From NCBI GenBank assembly GCA_963969595.1, contig OZ018413.1, forward strand, positions 7,190,211 to 7,254,210: a stretch of DNA of 64,000 bases, written 5' to 3'. Below, one piece after another: positions 47,038 through 59,483 of this stretch (its first letter is position 1; the number at the start of each line of letters is the position of its first letter). A program made the translations under genes and the position numbers. The stretch is from Neckera pumila. Its lineage: Eukaryota > Streptophyta > Bryopsida > Hypnales > Neckeraceae. The notes beneath the pieces were generated by a model. It had not been told where the DNA came from. It saw nothing but the letters and a program-made list of their open reading frames with translations, and made no database searches.

Positions 47038-47568
47038 TGATCATCCTAGGATTCTATTTTTTTTTTAATTATTGAAAATTGAGTCAAATAAAGGACTTCA
47101 AAGTTTATTTTAGAGAAAAAAATTTTACAATTGTTCAAAAATAAAACTCTTCAGAATATATATTTTTTTTGAAATTCATGGACCATTTCTATTGCAAAAG
47201 GAAAACCGTACAGTGAACCAACAACAGCAACCTAGTGACTCTTCATAACTTTTGACTCATTGATCAAAATGGAATGATGTAAAGCTTTCTACGTATATAT
47301 AAATGTACAAAATCCATTTCAAATTTTTGTTTCTTAACAAAATAATTTTTTTTAATCTACCCAAACTGCCCATTTATAAAAAGAAATAACACATTAGACC
47401 TTAACTTTTGGCTCATATTTCCAAACATCATAAAAGTTAGTGCACATGGAAGATATTCTGTGTCCACACCTTCTTTAAAGTTTGGGCCAAAAAATTGGAA
47501 ATCTCTAGTGACATGTACCAATCCAAAATTGCTATATTGCCAAATTTAGCAATTTGGTCCTTTAGGGG
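47038..47568. mobile_element. TTAA-flanked element, copy G, 5' truncated
   Basis: It ends GGTCCTTTAGGGG before TTAA (47569-47572). Similarity with copy H begins only in the middle of the element, near ATCCTAGGATTCTATTT at 47041, so the left half is missing. Confidence 0.6.
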
Positions 47569-47894
47569 TTAAATTTTCCACATCCTATATTGTGAGCCAA
47601 TGTGGTGGCTCACATATGTTAGGCTCAATTAATAAGAAACTAATCCATACATCTATTGCATTTGATTTGGAACTTTTATGAGACTTCAAAATGTTGACTA
47701 CAAATCACCATGATACCATCCCTCTCCGTTAAATGGTTACTCCAAAAATCTTCTATACTCTATTGGATGAAGTCAATAGGCTTGCTGGATCGGGAATGAG
47801 ATTTGTATCTCTTCTACAAGTGATTCTAACAATCAGAATAAAAAAAGTAGGGCTAGATTATTTTGATGCCTTTTTGACATCAAAGGCCATTTAA

Positions 47895-48825
47895 CCCCTA
47901 AAGTTCCTTGACTATGTTCTCACCAAAAAAACTCCAAAACTACCATTTCTTATTTCTAAAACAAGTACCCCATTTTTGAAAAATATCATGTTAGGACACA
48001 TGTAACCATACGGTCTTATAGTACTTTGGTTTGAGAATGTGTGGAAAAAATTTCGGAAATTTTCATCCTGTAGATTGGAAGATATTAGCGTTTGAAGTGG
48101 CAAAAGTCCTTTTTTGGTCATGCATAAAAATCGGGCAGCTGCACTTTACAAGGTCAGATTATTATGAAAACAATTCTAAAATGGTTGTGCTTCTTTGGAT
48201 TCATTTTTCAGGGCAAGTTGGCTACATGTTTGAAAATTTTCAAGTTATTTGAAATTGTACAACATAAAAGAAAAAAATAGTAAGTAGAAAGAAGTAGAGA
48301 AGGATTCAAAAGACTAAATTGTTAAGAAGTTAATTATGGAATTGAAAAATGCCAATACCAATGGTTCCAATGTTGTAATAAACAATCTACATCCTATAAT
48401 TTTGTTTTTTCGAAAAATATTGAAAATTGAGTGAAATAAACGACTTCAAAGTTTATTTTAGAGTAGACAATCCATAACTGCCCGCAAACTAAAAATCCTT
48501 GTAATGTTTGACTCATTGATCAAAATGGAATGATTCAAAGCTTTCCATGTATATATAAATCTAATAAACCAATTTCAAATTTTTATTTTTGAAAAAAGTG
48601 ATTTTTTCTAATTTGCCCGGACTATCTGAATTGAGAAACAAACAACATATTTGGCCATAACTTTTGACTTGTAATTCCAAATGTCATGAAATTTGGTGCA
48701 TATGAAAGATATTCCTCATCTCCATTTTCTATAAAAATTTCAGCCCAAAATATGCAAATCTGCAATCACACGTACTTGCCCAAAATTTCGATATTGCCAA
48801 AAAACGCATGTTGGTCCTTTAGGGG
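47895..48825. mobile_element. TTAA-flanked CCCCTAAAG element, copy H (full length)
   Basis: CCCCTAAAGTTCC at the left and GGTCCTTTAGGGG at the right, with perfect TTAA on both sides (47891-47894 and 48826-48829). The 931-bp length equals copies B and C, which suggests 931 bp is the standard form. It makes a good reference copy for the family. Confidence 0.85.
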
Positions 48826-48829
48826 TTAA

Positions 48830-49961
48830 GTGTCATTTTTTCAATCACTTTGATGTTGAGTTGGCATGGAAGTTGGCACCAACTTATCTTGATGATGTTT
48901 CACTTCACCATATTTACATGCCTTGAAGTTCTTGATGAAACTCATGAAAGTGGTCATTACAGACAATTAACTCTTTGTCTGTGATTTATTGAGTGATAAG
49001 CTAAGAAGACCAATTTAACTGATTTTGGACTTATCCATGAATTATGGACAAATTCTAGTAATTGAAAATGTATTGGTTGACAACCGACACTTGTCTATTT
49101 TTTATTCTTTTTAATTCATTTGAATCCAAAATAATGATTTTGATCCATTTAAACATCAAAAGTCAAAAATCTACATTTGGACTATATATACATTATGATT
49201 TCATCATTCAAATGTAGATTCAATGTTATTTTTGGACTTTGGAAAGTGCAAAAGGGGTCTAGAATTTTTTAATTAGTCCTTAATGTCTTTCCTCATCTAC
49301 GTTACTCATTCGATGCTTTGAAGGGTTTTGGCAATAGTGTCAAAGCATGTACCGCTCAAAATCTTGTTTCATTCTAAACACCTAGGTTTGATAGCTAGTT
49401 TGTCCATCAAGTCTGATCAACTTTGGTTTAGAAATTTTGAACATTCTATTAGATTGGATAGCTATGTGGTTTTTCCTAAGCCATAATTTCTCTTTCTATT
49501 GGTGGTTGTTACAATATCAAACATTCCGGTAGATGTAATTATCCTTATAGGTGACTTCATGGTCTCTATATTGGACTTGACGACATGGGGCTCCACCAAA
49601 ATCTCTTCTTTGGTGTCAAACATTGCTACAAAAAATCCTTGTAATCAAATTGGAAATACTGCAAATGAGCTCTGCTTTGTTCTAACAATGTTAGATACTC
49701 ATTGAGCTACTGTATTGGGGTTGAAAACTGTGTTCTAATACCATGATCAAATATAATTAGTATATTAAAGAAAAAGGATACATGTTCAATAGAACATGAT
49801 GAATATATTCAAAATAAGATCAAGTAATCATGGTCTAAATCTAATTTGTCTTAAAAACCACCTGTAATCTCTAATTATCTACAGTATTAACATAGTGGAT
49901 GGAAGTATTTATTTATGTGCTACAAGGTTATAGGCTAATATAATTTAGACTCTCTATTTTG
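48830..49961. other. No gene recognised
   Basis: AT-rich spacer. A 68-codon frame at 49499-49705 shows no recognisable domain. Confidence 0.5.
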
Positions 49962-50105
49962 ATGGTATGTATATATGTATGTATATATACATATACACAC
50001 ACACACACATTTATATATATACTTTAAATTTTTAATTTTAAATTTTTATTTTTTATTTTTTTATTTTTAATTCTTTTTTAATTTTTAATTTTTTTATTTT
50101 AATTT
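49962..50105. repeat. Microsatellite and low-complexity tract
   Basis: TATG/TATA repeats and a (CA) run at about 49995-50010, followed by A/T-only ATTTTTAATTTT repeats. It lies at the left border of segment copy 2. Confidence 0.9.
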
Positions 50106-50624
50106 CTTAGTTATTGCTAGTTATTACTACAAAGTTGGTGAATGATTTTACATTGTGATCACACTAAGATCACACTAATATCTAAGTAGTGTAAAATGTG
50201 ACCAAGTTGATTAAGTATGTGGGAATGTTTAAGCTCATTATGACTTCCAATGCCAAAGCTATCATGAAAGAAGATTTATTTGTTAATCTCGTCACTCAAA
50301 TGTGGGGTACCATGATGCCTCCAACAACCTCTAGTTCTACCTCTCTACATATATGAAGGTTGCAAAACTTGGTATTGAGATAGTGGTTGAATTTGTCAAA
50401 GATGAAAGAACTTTTTCAACTCTTGCCTTTATAAAGAATAAGTTTTGAAGTTGTCTCAACAATCATTATCACTTGTCAAAGGCATGCTAAAACTTTCTAC
50501 AATTTCAATACAATCCTTCTTTGATGTGGCATTCACAGATTAAAAGATGAAGCGCCATCATGAAGAAATTGGGCTTTAGTAGTCATTTGTATTATTTTGT
50601 TTTTAGAAATTTAGTAGTTATTTT

Positions 50625-51452
50625 CACAACGCACTTTTTTGAAATTCCCTCCGATTGATTTGGAGATTTTGCAGTTCTTCCCTGTAAGTTTCTCCTAGTT
50701 TTCATGTTTCCCTGTGTTCCAATGTCACCATGGAGGGATTTTCAAAGAATTCCTATACAAGAAAAAATCATGGATTTTCTTTGCAAGTATTTCATCAATT
50801 CTCTCCAAATTCCCCGTGTACAATTAAAATTGGTAGACTTTGTATACATCTTACATTTCAATGTTGTTTCCACCTAATATTTGGTAGATTTTAGAAGATG
50901 CAATCGTCCCATGTCAATTGTCAAGGGTACAGTGAGGTTGGACACATAACACTTGTAAGTTGTCATGTAATCTCCAAACCAATGAATTCTATTGATTTTA
51001 CAATAATCAAATTTTCTAGAGTTAACTTTGTACAATTTAGAAATCTAAGAAATTTTAAAATGTGCAAATCTGAAATGTACAAATTTTGAAATTTTGAAAT
51101 GTACAAATCAATAAGATTGGAAATTCAATATCTACATTTTTGTTAGATTTCAGCTTTCAAAATCTATAATTTGTAGTGATTATGCAAGCTAAAATCTATA
51201 TTAAGCTTAGATTTTTGAAGCATAAATCTACATTTTTGAAATATTAAATTTCACAAATTCAAGAGATTTGGAGGTGGGGACATCACTGAAAAATGCACAA
51301 ATTTTCTCTTGAAAAATGCACAAAATTCCTTCTCTCACATTTCTATGTGAGAGCTACATTCCTTGTGTATTGGAAAAAAGGCAAATAAAACAAATTCTTA
51401 GAAGGGATTTCTGTTATAGTGCCTATAGGGAACATTGAAAATGTTTCTTGTG
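50625..51452. mobile_element. CACTA-related element, CACAA..TTGTG ends, TTT duplication
   Basis: Copy 1 reads TAGTTATTTTAGGCTTC at about 7982-7998; copy 2 has 828 extra bases between TTATTTT and TTTAGGCT. They start CACAACGCAC and end TTTCTTGTG, with TTT on both sides. It is non-coding. TTCTGTTATAGTG at about 51407-51420 could be the end of a second nested element. Confidence 0.6.
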
Positions 51453-52872
51453 TTTAGGCTTTAATTTTGAACAATTACTTTAACTTTCCATATGATTGTC
51501 ATATATTAGGCTCTAACATTTTATTATTATGTCATTGAGAAGCAATAAGTATTACATCCACAAAACTTCTTTCCAATTTATACAAATACTATCTCAAGGA
51601 GCATTTACCTTTCTTGAGAAATTTCCAGACTTGTGCTATATTTTTCATGTACATAGCCAATATGGCACTACCATTAGTATATCACCAGTCTACCTTCTTG
51701 TTTTCTCTTGGGGTAGTCAAATTTAAAATTATCTCTACAATCCTCCAAAATTACTACTTCATATACACCAATTCAATGTCCCCACTGCTATGGAACAAGT
51801 GAGAGCAACCTCAAATTCTTGAGGTTGCCATCATTTATGTAGTTCAAAATTGGGCCAATACTTTGGTCTATAAGGTGCAATTTGCGTTTTACAATCATAG
51901 TGAGACACAACATAGGAAAAGGCTTAGGAATTGCTCATTTAAGGATAAAAACATATTTGATGACATAATTAACAATGTGCCAAAACTTTTCCAATTTTTT
52001 TTTGGTATGTAGAGAAATGAAAAACAGTTGAAAGCCTTTTTTGGGGTAATTTTTTGAGTCATTGAATAAACTGAGTTTTTCCAAAGGAGCAAGTTTGTAG
52101 GGTATTGTTGCATATAGGTTGCATCAATTACAAATTAGACTGTGCCTTAGAATGCAACGGATGAGTTTAGATATTGATTGACACAAGGCTTAGCATATTC
52201 TTGGGAGTTTTGAAAATTGCACAAAGAGTGCCAAAAATAGAGCATGCCCTATAATTGACTGCACTTGCTTTGTAATCATTTTCTCAATTGCTTGGCAAGC
52301 AAAGAGAGATTCACCTTGTGACTTCATTTATGACCTTCCTTATATTCAATTTCATTTTATTGCCATCATCTGTATTTCCGTCTGGGCTCTTTAATAATGC
52401 TTCATGAGTCACAAATCACATATACTTGTAGCCGCTATTGATTGCTAATGGTCCTAGAACCATGCACTTGAAATCAATTTTAATCACCTTTGGAAATCTA
52501 TTTTTTTCAACTAACCATTTGCATACTTTCTGCACCATTTTCAAGGGTGATTGAAAATGCCCACACGATTTCAAAGCCTTCTACCTTACCATCTAGGGGT
52601 CAAAATTGTATAAGAAATTCATATCTACTAAAAAACATTTGATCTCACGAGATTTAGAGGTTCTTGTTCCCAAAAATCTCTCCTCAGCTCAATACTGACA
52701 TCCCTAAATTGTACTCCTACAGTTTCTAAAATGCTTAGAGTGTTGCAAACAGTTTCTTCTATGTTTCATTCTATAAGCATAGTTAATTTCCAATTGGTTC
52801 TGCCCAACAACGTCTTTCCTTTGGTCTAGAGTAATGATCCTAGAATTAATTTATGGAATTTAGTGCAATATG

Positions 52873-53293
52873 CATTAGAGAAAACATCAGCCCACCAAAG
52901 GGCTGCTCTAGATTGACATGCCAAGCTACATTAGAGAAAAAATCAGCCCTCTGGAGGGCCTCTCCAGATTGACATGCCAAGCTATTTCAAGCTTGGCTTG
53001 TCAATCTAAAAAAGGATCCCCAGTGAGTAATTAGTGTATGACTGCTCGCTGAAACAGTCAGATTTCGCAATTTTATTTTAATTTATTTTTAGATTAAAAA
53101 ATAAATATAAATAAATAAAATAAAAATTGTTAATTTTCTACTCGTAAAACTAGGTTTCTGCACCATTATCACTGCAATTTCAGCTACGCAAAAATAGGGG
53201 GAAAAAGAAATTTTCAGCCACGAAAAACAAAATTTCAAGATACTATGGAAGGCCGTGGAGAGGCCCTCCGGAGGCCTGAAATTTTTTCTACTG
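52873..53293. mobile_element. CATTAG..CTAATG MITE with duplicated left end
   Basis: It begins CATTAGAGAAAACATCAG, and a second left end CATTAGAGAAAAAATCAG starts at 52928. The right end is GGCCTGAAATTTTTTCTACTG with CCTCCGGAGG before it. The repeated start suggests insertion into, or abortive duplication of, the same element. Confidence 0.65.
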
Positions 53294-53303
53294 CTACCTT
53301 TAA

Positions 53304-53931
53304 CCTCTAAATGCCCAAGGCACCCAAATCTGGTGTTTGCAAAACTTTGAAGTTAAATAAAACCTAATGAAGTTGCTATTTTTAATAGTTTATATTTTTT
53401 AAAAGTCCTTCTTGAAGTCTAATTTTAGCACCAAAAATTTGATCTTGAAAATAAATGATAGTGATTTTTTTATTCAAGTTTTTGTACAAGGGTACCCATT
53501 GCAATCTAGACTTTCCGTAGTGTTGAGAGCTCTTGGAATGAGCCTCAAATATACTAGATCTTGGAGAAAAAATCACATTCAAAATTCATTAAAAAAAATT
53601 GTAGAGTAGATTTTGTAGATTGTAGAGTAGAAGCTATAAATTGATTGAGGTTACACCAGTCATATTTTTTGGTCACCAACTTTTTAGATTTGACTTGTGT
53701 AAAGAAGATTGAAAGATTTTTGCAGTTTTAGCACCCTCATGGTCAAACATTATAATCTTTCACTCCATAAATTATATTGTTATGTTTTCCTATGAGATCT
53801 CTAACATGTCCAGTTTGAATTTGTACGGTTACCATTCAAAAAAAATTGATACAACTTATCAAAACGTTGGCATTTTGTTCAATTTAGAGCAAATTCCAAG
53901 AAGCCCAAAACAGGCCTTGGGCATTTAGGGG
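53304..53931. mobile_element. TTAA-flanked element, variant subfamily (CCTCTAAATGCCC)
   Basis: The ends are CCTCTAAATGCCCAAGGC and GCCTTGGGCATTTAGGGG, near-perfect inverted repeats, with TTAA on both sides (53300-53303 and 53932-53935). The 628-bp interior differs from the 931-bp type, and only the termini and duplication are shared. Confidence 0.8.
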
Positions 53932-53935
53932 TTAA

Positions 53936-54660
53936 AACAAACATGTATAAACATTGGCTGCCTTGAGAGTGAGTGGCATTAAAAAAAAATAGAAAAGAAA
54001 GAATTTTGCATGTTGTAAAGGATGATTAGGACCAAAATTGACTAAGTAGATGCTAATTCCAATGTGAAGGATGTAACAAACTGGCTATCAAATTCTATTA
54101 ACTATTGCAGTTTTGGCTAAAATCTATTTTTTTTTTAGCATTTTCTTCAATATACATTTAGCTACTGAAAATTTTAAGTATCAATGGAGAGAATTATCAC
54201 CAGTTCTGTGAACACTGGTCTGGAGAGACAAGAAGTACTTGTTCAAAACTAACAAGCCGCAGTACATTTCACAATGATGTTTTCATCGTAGTGAGGAGAT
54301 ATGACGATATGCAATGAGCTGCAAGAGAGTTTTCCTCTCCTCATCAGCAAACGAAGTCCTCACAAACAGCAAAATTTAGGGGCCAAATATTGAGATCAAA
54401 TTCTTTTCAGTAGATATGAATTTCGAATTCCTAAACCCTATATGAAGACAGGACCTCTCTCCACAAGCAACACAGCTGTTTCAAAAATCGAGGATGCTGC
54501 TGCACCATTGCCACTTCCAAAACCCATCTTTAATAACAAAATTACACGCAACTAATTAAGAATCCGGAACCAACTTCAACGGCGCCAAAAGAGAAAAGCT
54601 AAGTTAGAAGGAGATTCACAAAATCAAGCCAAATTGACAATAATCGTACAACTGTACATA
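53936..54660. other. Copy-2-only sequence, nothing recognised
   Basis: There is no counterpart in copy 1. The last 450 bases are less AT-rich, but I found no convincing frame. Confidence 0.4.
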
Positions 54661-54987
54661 GCTGTTGTAACTGTAATTGGAACTGTGATTGAGCGCTCTC
54701 TAGATCTCCAACCTCTAAGTGCATCAAACCTTAATCGTTGCACTTGTCCCTCCTCATTCGGCGTCCTAGCACATCCAGCATTCCAGCCTCGGTGAGCCTC
54801 ATTAGAAAATTCGAAGACATACTCATGACATGAAGTCGAAGGAAACCTCTCTCCGTTCATGCTTTCTACAAGTCAGACCTGTATCTGGCAAAACTTCGGC
54901 AATAAGAAAAGACGACCTCGGAGTAATTAGGACTCGAAAACACCCCACTCCCTTGTAGCAATTCGGGTTCGACAACACCCTCTCAAC

Positions 54988-55257
54988 ATGCTTGAGAATT
55001 TTGACAGCAAGCAAGGGCCGGCACCTCTTGCTCTCCACCATGACTTCGTCATATTGGTGCTAGAGCTGAGAGCTCATGGTTGCAAAAGAAAACAAAAATT
55101 TCACGACTACTCCAAGTACGGGTGGAGTCTCGCTAACCAGACATTCAGAGCAAATTACACGGACCCTGCAGAGGGAACGAAGTGGCCTACATGTTACTTG
55201 AGAAATCTTCAATGCTTTGAGGATGAAGTCAAGGGGCTTGTTATGTACAGGAGTTAG
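54988..55257 (+). CDS. Possible exon or small gene, unknown function
   Basis: The frame of 89 codons starts MLENFDSKQGPAPLALHHDF and includes KFHDYSKYGWSLANQTFRAN and CFEDEVKGLVMYRS. Amino-acid composition and base composition are more gene-like than the surroundings. The paralogue at 10631-11045 is frameshifted and interrupted. I do not recognise a domain, and conflicting frames exist on the - strand. It may be a captured exon or chance. Confidence 0.25.
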   Translation: MLENFDSKQGPAPLALHHDFVILVLELRAHGCKRKQKFHDYSKYGWSLANQTFRANYTDPAEGTKWPTCYLRNLQCFEDEVKGLVMYRS

Positions 55258-55271
55258 TTACCTTTATTTAC

Positions 55272-55552
55272 CGTAAACCACTCGCAGGAAATGTCCCGTG
55301 TGGGTTCAATGCCGTAATGTCCGATTTTGTGGAGTTGTCCCCATAATCAGGCATTACGGATTTTGCATCCAAAATCAAATTCTCATCCCGACTTTCATCC
55401 AATATTGTTGATATCCTGTAGCAATTTACGTTGGGCAATGGCCCTTATTGTCAGGCATTGTGTCAAACAATTGGCCCTCCCCATCAAGCTCCGTCCTCCT
55501 CATTGACCAATTATTTGGCGCAATGCCCTCCTCTACAGACATTGTCCTATAC
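55272..55552 (+). mobile_element. Multi-hairpin element, 281 bp
   Basis: It begins CGTAAACCACTCGCAGG and ends CATTGTCCTATAC. The stem arms contain GCATTGTGTCAAACAATTGG and CCAATTATTTGGCGCAATGC. It is followed by the Stowaway-like MITE after 26 bases, as in copy 1. Confidence 0.68.
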
Positions 55553-55578
55553 TTAAATTCCCTTCACGTCTTTATGTA

Positions 55579-55659
55579 CTCCCTTTGTCTCAAAATAATA
55601 TTGGTATTTTCCTTTTTATTTACAAAAGAAACACCGGGTATTATTTGAGACAGAGGGAG
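55579..55659. mobile_element. Stowaway-like MITE, 81 bp
   Basis: CTCCCTTTGTCTCAAAATAA at the left, TTATTTGAGACAGAGGGAG at the right, with TA outside both ends. It is the partner of 11379-11457, and its ends are better preserved. Confidence 0.85.
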
Positions 55660-56086
55660 TACCTATTTATTTCAGGTCTTGTGATCTTATTTGTATTTTG
55701 TTTAATTTTTTTCATTATATTTTTTTATTTTATTTTTCAATTTATTTTTATTAATTTTATATATAAATTTTAATATTTACATTTTGGTCATATCTTAATT
55801 TTATATTTTATTTCATCATATTTAATTTGATTGAATATGATGAAATATATATATTCAATAGAACATGATGAATATATACCAAATTGATCACCTATAAACT
55901 CTAATTATTATTGATTGTATGAATACAATGGATTAAAATATGCATATGTATGTTATACAATTATCTTCTAATACCCTCCCTAAAATCCTAGTAGTATGAG
56001 CCAAGTTTTGTGAAGAAAGAATTGATAGTAAACTCAAAGATTTTAGTGTACGGGCGACAAATCCCTTATTTCATAACAAACCTTAA

Positions 56087-57016
56087 CTCCAAAAGGACCA
56101 ACATACATTTTTTGGCTACATAGAAACTCGCATAGAAATTTCAAGCAGGTGCGTGTGACTAGAGATTTCTATATTTTTGGCCCAAACTTTAATAGAAGGT
56201 GGAGACAAGGAATAACTTTCATATGCACAAAATTTCATGACATTTGAAAATATGAATCAAAAGTTATGGCCTAATATGTTATTTTTTTCGTTACTAGGCA
56301 ATCTAGGCAGATCAAAAAAATCACTTTTTTTAGAAACAAAAATTTGAAATTGATGTTCTAGAGTTAGATATACATGGAAAGCTTTGAATCATTTCATTTT
56401 GATCAATGAATAAAAAGTTATGAGGATTTTTTGTTTGCAGGCAATTATAGATTCTCTACTCTAAAATAAACTTTGTAGTCCTTTATCTTATTTATTTTTC
56501 AATATTTTTTGAAAAGAATAAAATCATAGAATGTAGATTGGTTATTACAACATTGCAAACATTGGCATTGGCATTTTCCAATTCCATAAATAAAGTCTTA
56601 ACAATTTAATACTTTGAATCACACTCAACTAATATCTACTTACTAGTTTTTTCCTATATGTTGTATAATTCCAAATGATCTGAAATTTTTCAAGCATGTG
56701 GCCAACTTGTTTAGAAAAAAGAATCCAAAGAAGCACCACCATTTTGGACATTTTTTCATAGAAAGTGAGCTTGTAAAGTGCAACAATCCTGTTTTTTGCA
56801 GGGCCAAAAAAAATGATTTCAGTGAATTTGAATGCTTGTATCTTGCAATCCACGTGGTGGAAATTTCTAAAATTTTACCACATGTTTTCAAGTCAGCATA
56901 CTACAAGATCCTATAGTTACATATGTTAAAAGAAGTTTTTTTCAAAAATTTGGTACTTGTTCTAAAAATGGCAATTTTTGAGTGTTTTTTGGTGAGAATA
57001 TAGTCATGAAACTTTT
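56087..57016. mobile_element. TTAA-flanked element, partner of copy C
   Basis: It begins CTCCAAAAGGACC after TTAA (56083-56086). The right end, including the TTAGGGG tip, has been lost: CATGAAACTTTTGGCAGTG joins interior to flank directly. Confidence 0.68.
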
Positions 57017-57175
57017 GGCAGTGCTTTCAAAGAGGGGTACCACTTGTTTGAACTTGGGGGGTCAGTTGCGTCATTTAGCAAACAATGTAGAAACTACTAT
57101 AGGGAATTATTAGTGTTCTTTAAATAAAAATTAGAATTTTTTTTATTTCTATGCAAGGGAGGTTTGGGGAACATT

Positions 57176-57326
57176 CTCTACAAGAAACCCATTCTTTTGG
57201 ATGTATTTTTATAGATATCCACTTTTTCAATCTCCATCTTGATGTCAAATGTAACATTAAGATGTACGTATGAACAGGTGGATGTCTATAAGAATGGATG
57301 TAAAAAAACATGGGTTTCTTGTAGTG
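57176..57326. mobile_element. CACTA-type MITE, 151 bp, ATT duplication
   Basis: CTCTACAAGAAACCCATTC at the left (one base off CACTA) and CATGGGTTTCTTGTAGTG at the right. ATT lies outside both ends. The copy-1 relative at 12881 kept the intact CACTA tip but lost the right half. Confidence 0.75.
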
Positions 57327-58568
57327 ATTGTAAGAAATATTGGTGCTGAATATTATTATAAGGATAGTGGCAGAGCTTTCCTTTGTGATAACTTTTGAAG
57401 CATGACTTGCATAAACTTGAAATTTTAATTGGAGATCCGATTTTTTCAAAAAAAAAAATCATCTTATATTAAAATTTTAATTTTGCCAATACGTCACATT
57501 TTGAGTTTTCAAGATTTTGAATACTATGGAGTATCCAAAATTAACGTTTCACAATTGAAATCTTTGTAGTCTATTTCTACAGTAGGAAGGTATGTTCCTG
57601 CTAAGGGACATCTAAAATATATTATTTTTTGTCCTCCACGTTTGTGCAAATAGGATTCTCTTACGCTCTCACTTCTAAAAATTGAAGATGGTTTGAAGCT
57701 TAGTATTTTGGTGAAGTCCTCACCAAATAGTCAATCTCTTCACCATGAAGTCTCCCCAATTGGTCAATTTTTAGTTTATTTTTAAAAAAAATTCTCCAAT
57801 TTTTCCAAAATAAAACGTTGAAGTATCTATTTTATAGCATTTTTGCACTGTTGGAGTTTTCCTATTTAGAGAATTTTTCTATGATTTTTTTTTCTGGGAT
57901 ACTTTTTTCTTACATATATGTACATTGAACATATTTTTAATTTTTAATTTTATAGTATTTCCCTCCAAAAGGTTGAAAATTGTCAAAGTGGAACAAAATC
58001 AATAAGCCATTATAGCAATCACCCTTAGAAAGCAGCATAGAAGTACAAAGAAATATAAGGATTGAGAAATTGGTCTATATTAGAAAAAAGTAGATACAAC
58101 AAACACAGGATTCTACTTGGGAAGGAATAAGTGATTGGATCTCAAAAGCATTGAAGAGGAAATCATCTCCATCCATGGAGGTGCAAAACGTGGATGGAAT
58201 CTAGTGTTTAGATGACATTTCCTAATCACGTGCAGTTTATTGAAGCTAACGATATGTTTTTGATGTTGTGAAACTTGTAGTATGAATTAATACGCTTAAC
58301 CTCTAAGGATGGGCTAGTCTCCATGAGAATCATCCTTTTTGATACAATGTGCATCATCTTCTTTAAAGAAATCAAAAGCACTCATTTGAGAACAAGAAAG
58401 TCTCTCTTTTTTGCATGAAAATCCAAGTATGACTAACAATCATACTTTTGTCCTATATGCAAAGATTCTTTGTCATTCATCGGATATTTAGTGTCCGCGG
58501 TAGCATTACAGGGTTAACTAAGGAACCTTGTCCTCTTTTTATTTCTATCCATGCACTAATATTTTTAA
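57327..58568. other. No gene recognised (segment copy 2 background)
   Basis: 57330-57950 has no counterpart in copy 1 (either inserted here or deleted there). 57955-58568 matches 13015-13400 and 13990-14170. No coding frame is seen. Confidence 0.5.
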
Positions 58569-59483
58569 CCCCTAAAGTTCCATTTGTCCCTTTGAGGGAT
58601 AAATGGGATTTTGGGCAGGTATCTACAGATTGAATTTTTGTTGTGATTTTTTGAAACTTTTTTTAAAGACAGAAAAATTGCTAAGCTTTGTGGAAGTACA
58701 ATTTTTTTTTCAATTGGTGCCTGGGAACAAAAGCTATGCCTAAATAAGCTCAAAACAGGGGGGGGAGGGCAGCAAAAGATTTTTTGCAAAAATTTTAATT
58801 TTTAATTTTTAATTTTTTTCTCCTTATAGATTATATTTTTGTATATCTGGAAAGCTTTATTCATTTCATTTGTATTTTTTATGAGAAAGTTATGGAAAAT
58901 CTTGTTTTTTGGGCACTTATCTAAGAAAATTAACTTGTAGGATTCATTTCTGAATGCAATTTTTACAATTTTTCAAAAAAAAGGTTCCACGTGGTTTATT
59001 TTTTTTGCTAGAACAATCTCACTATTGAGATTAGTGCATTTTAGTTCTATACAAAAGATAATAATATTTTTTATTTTCCTTCTAACTCATACCTACTTCT
59101 ATTTAACAATTTTCTTAAGAATGAAAATTAAGTTTTTTTGAATTTTTTTCCTTCCCTAGGTTCTCAACTCAATTCTCCAGTATAAAAATTGAAAGCTCAA
59201 AACTCTGTAGTGCAAAAAAATTTAAGTTAACAGTGTTCAAAGTCATAAAATCTAGTCCCGCAATGTGCTGAAAAACTTGTTTTTTTTCACTTTAAATACA
59301 GATATCTTGCAATCTATGCATTCAAAAATTCTGAAGTTTTTCCACACATTCTCATACTAGTTAGGTGTAAGATTCTACAATTAGATGTGCAAAAAAAACA
59401 TTTGTCAATTTTTTTACTCTTTGCTATAAAATTGACAATATTGGGTGTTTTTTTTGTAGAAAAAACGCCTTTGGCCTCTAAGG
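58569..59483. mobile_element. TTAA-flanked CCCCTAAAG element, copy E, with clean empty site
   Basis: It is 915 bp in reverse orientation, starting CCCCTAAAGTTCC and ending CTCTAAGG. TTAA lies on both sides (58565-58568 and 59484-59487). Copy 1 reads CTAATATTATTAATGAATTG at 14161-14180 with a single TTAA at 14170-14173, exactly the unoccupied target. This is the clearest proof of the TTAA duplication in the window. Confidence 0.9.
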
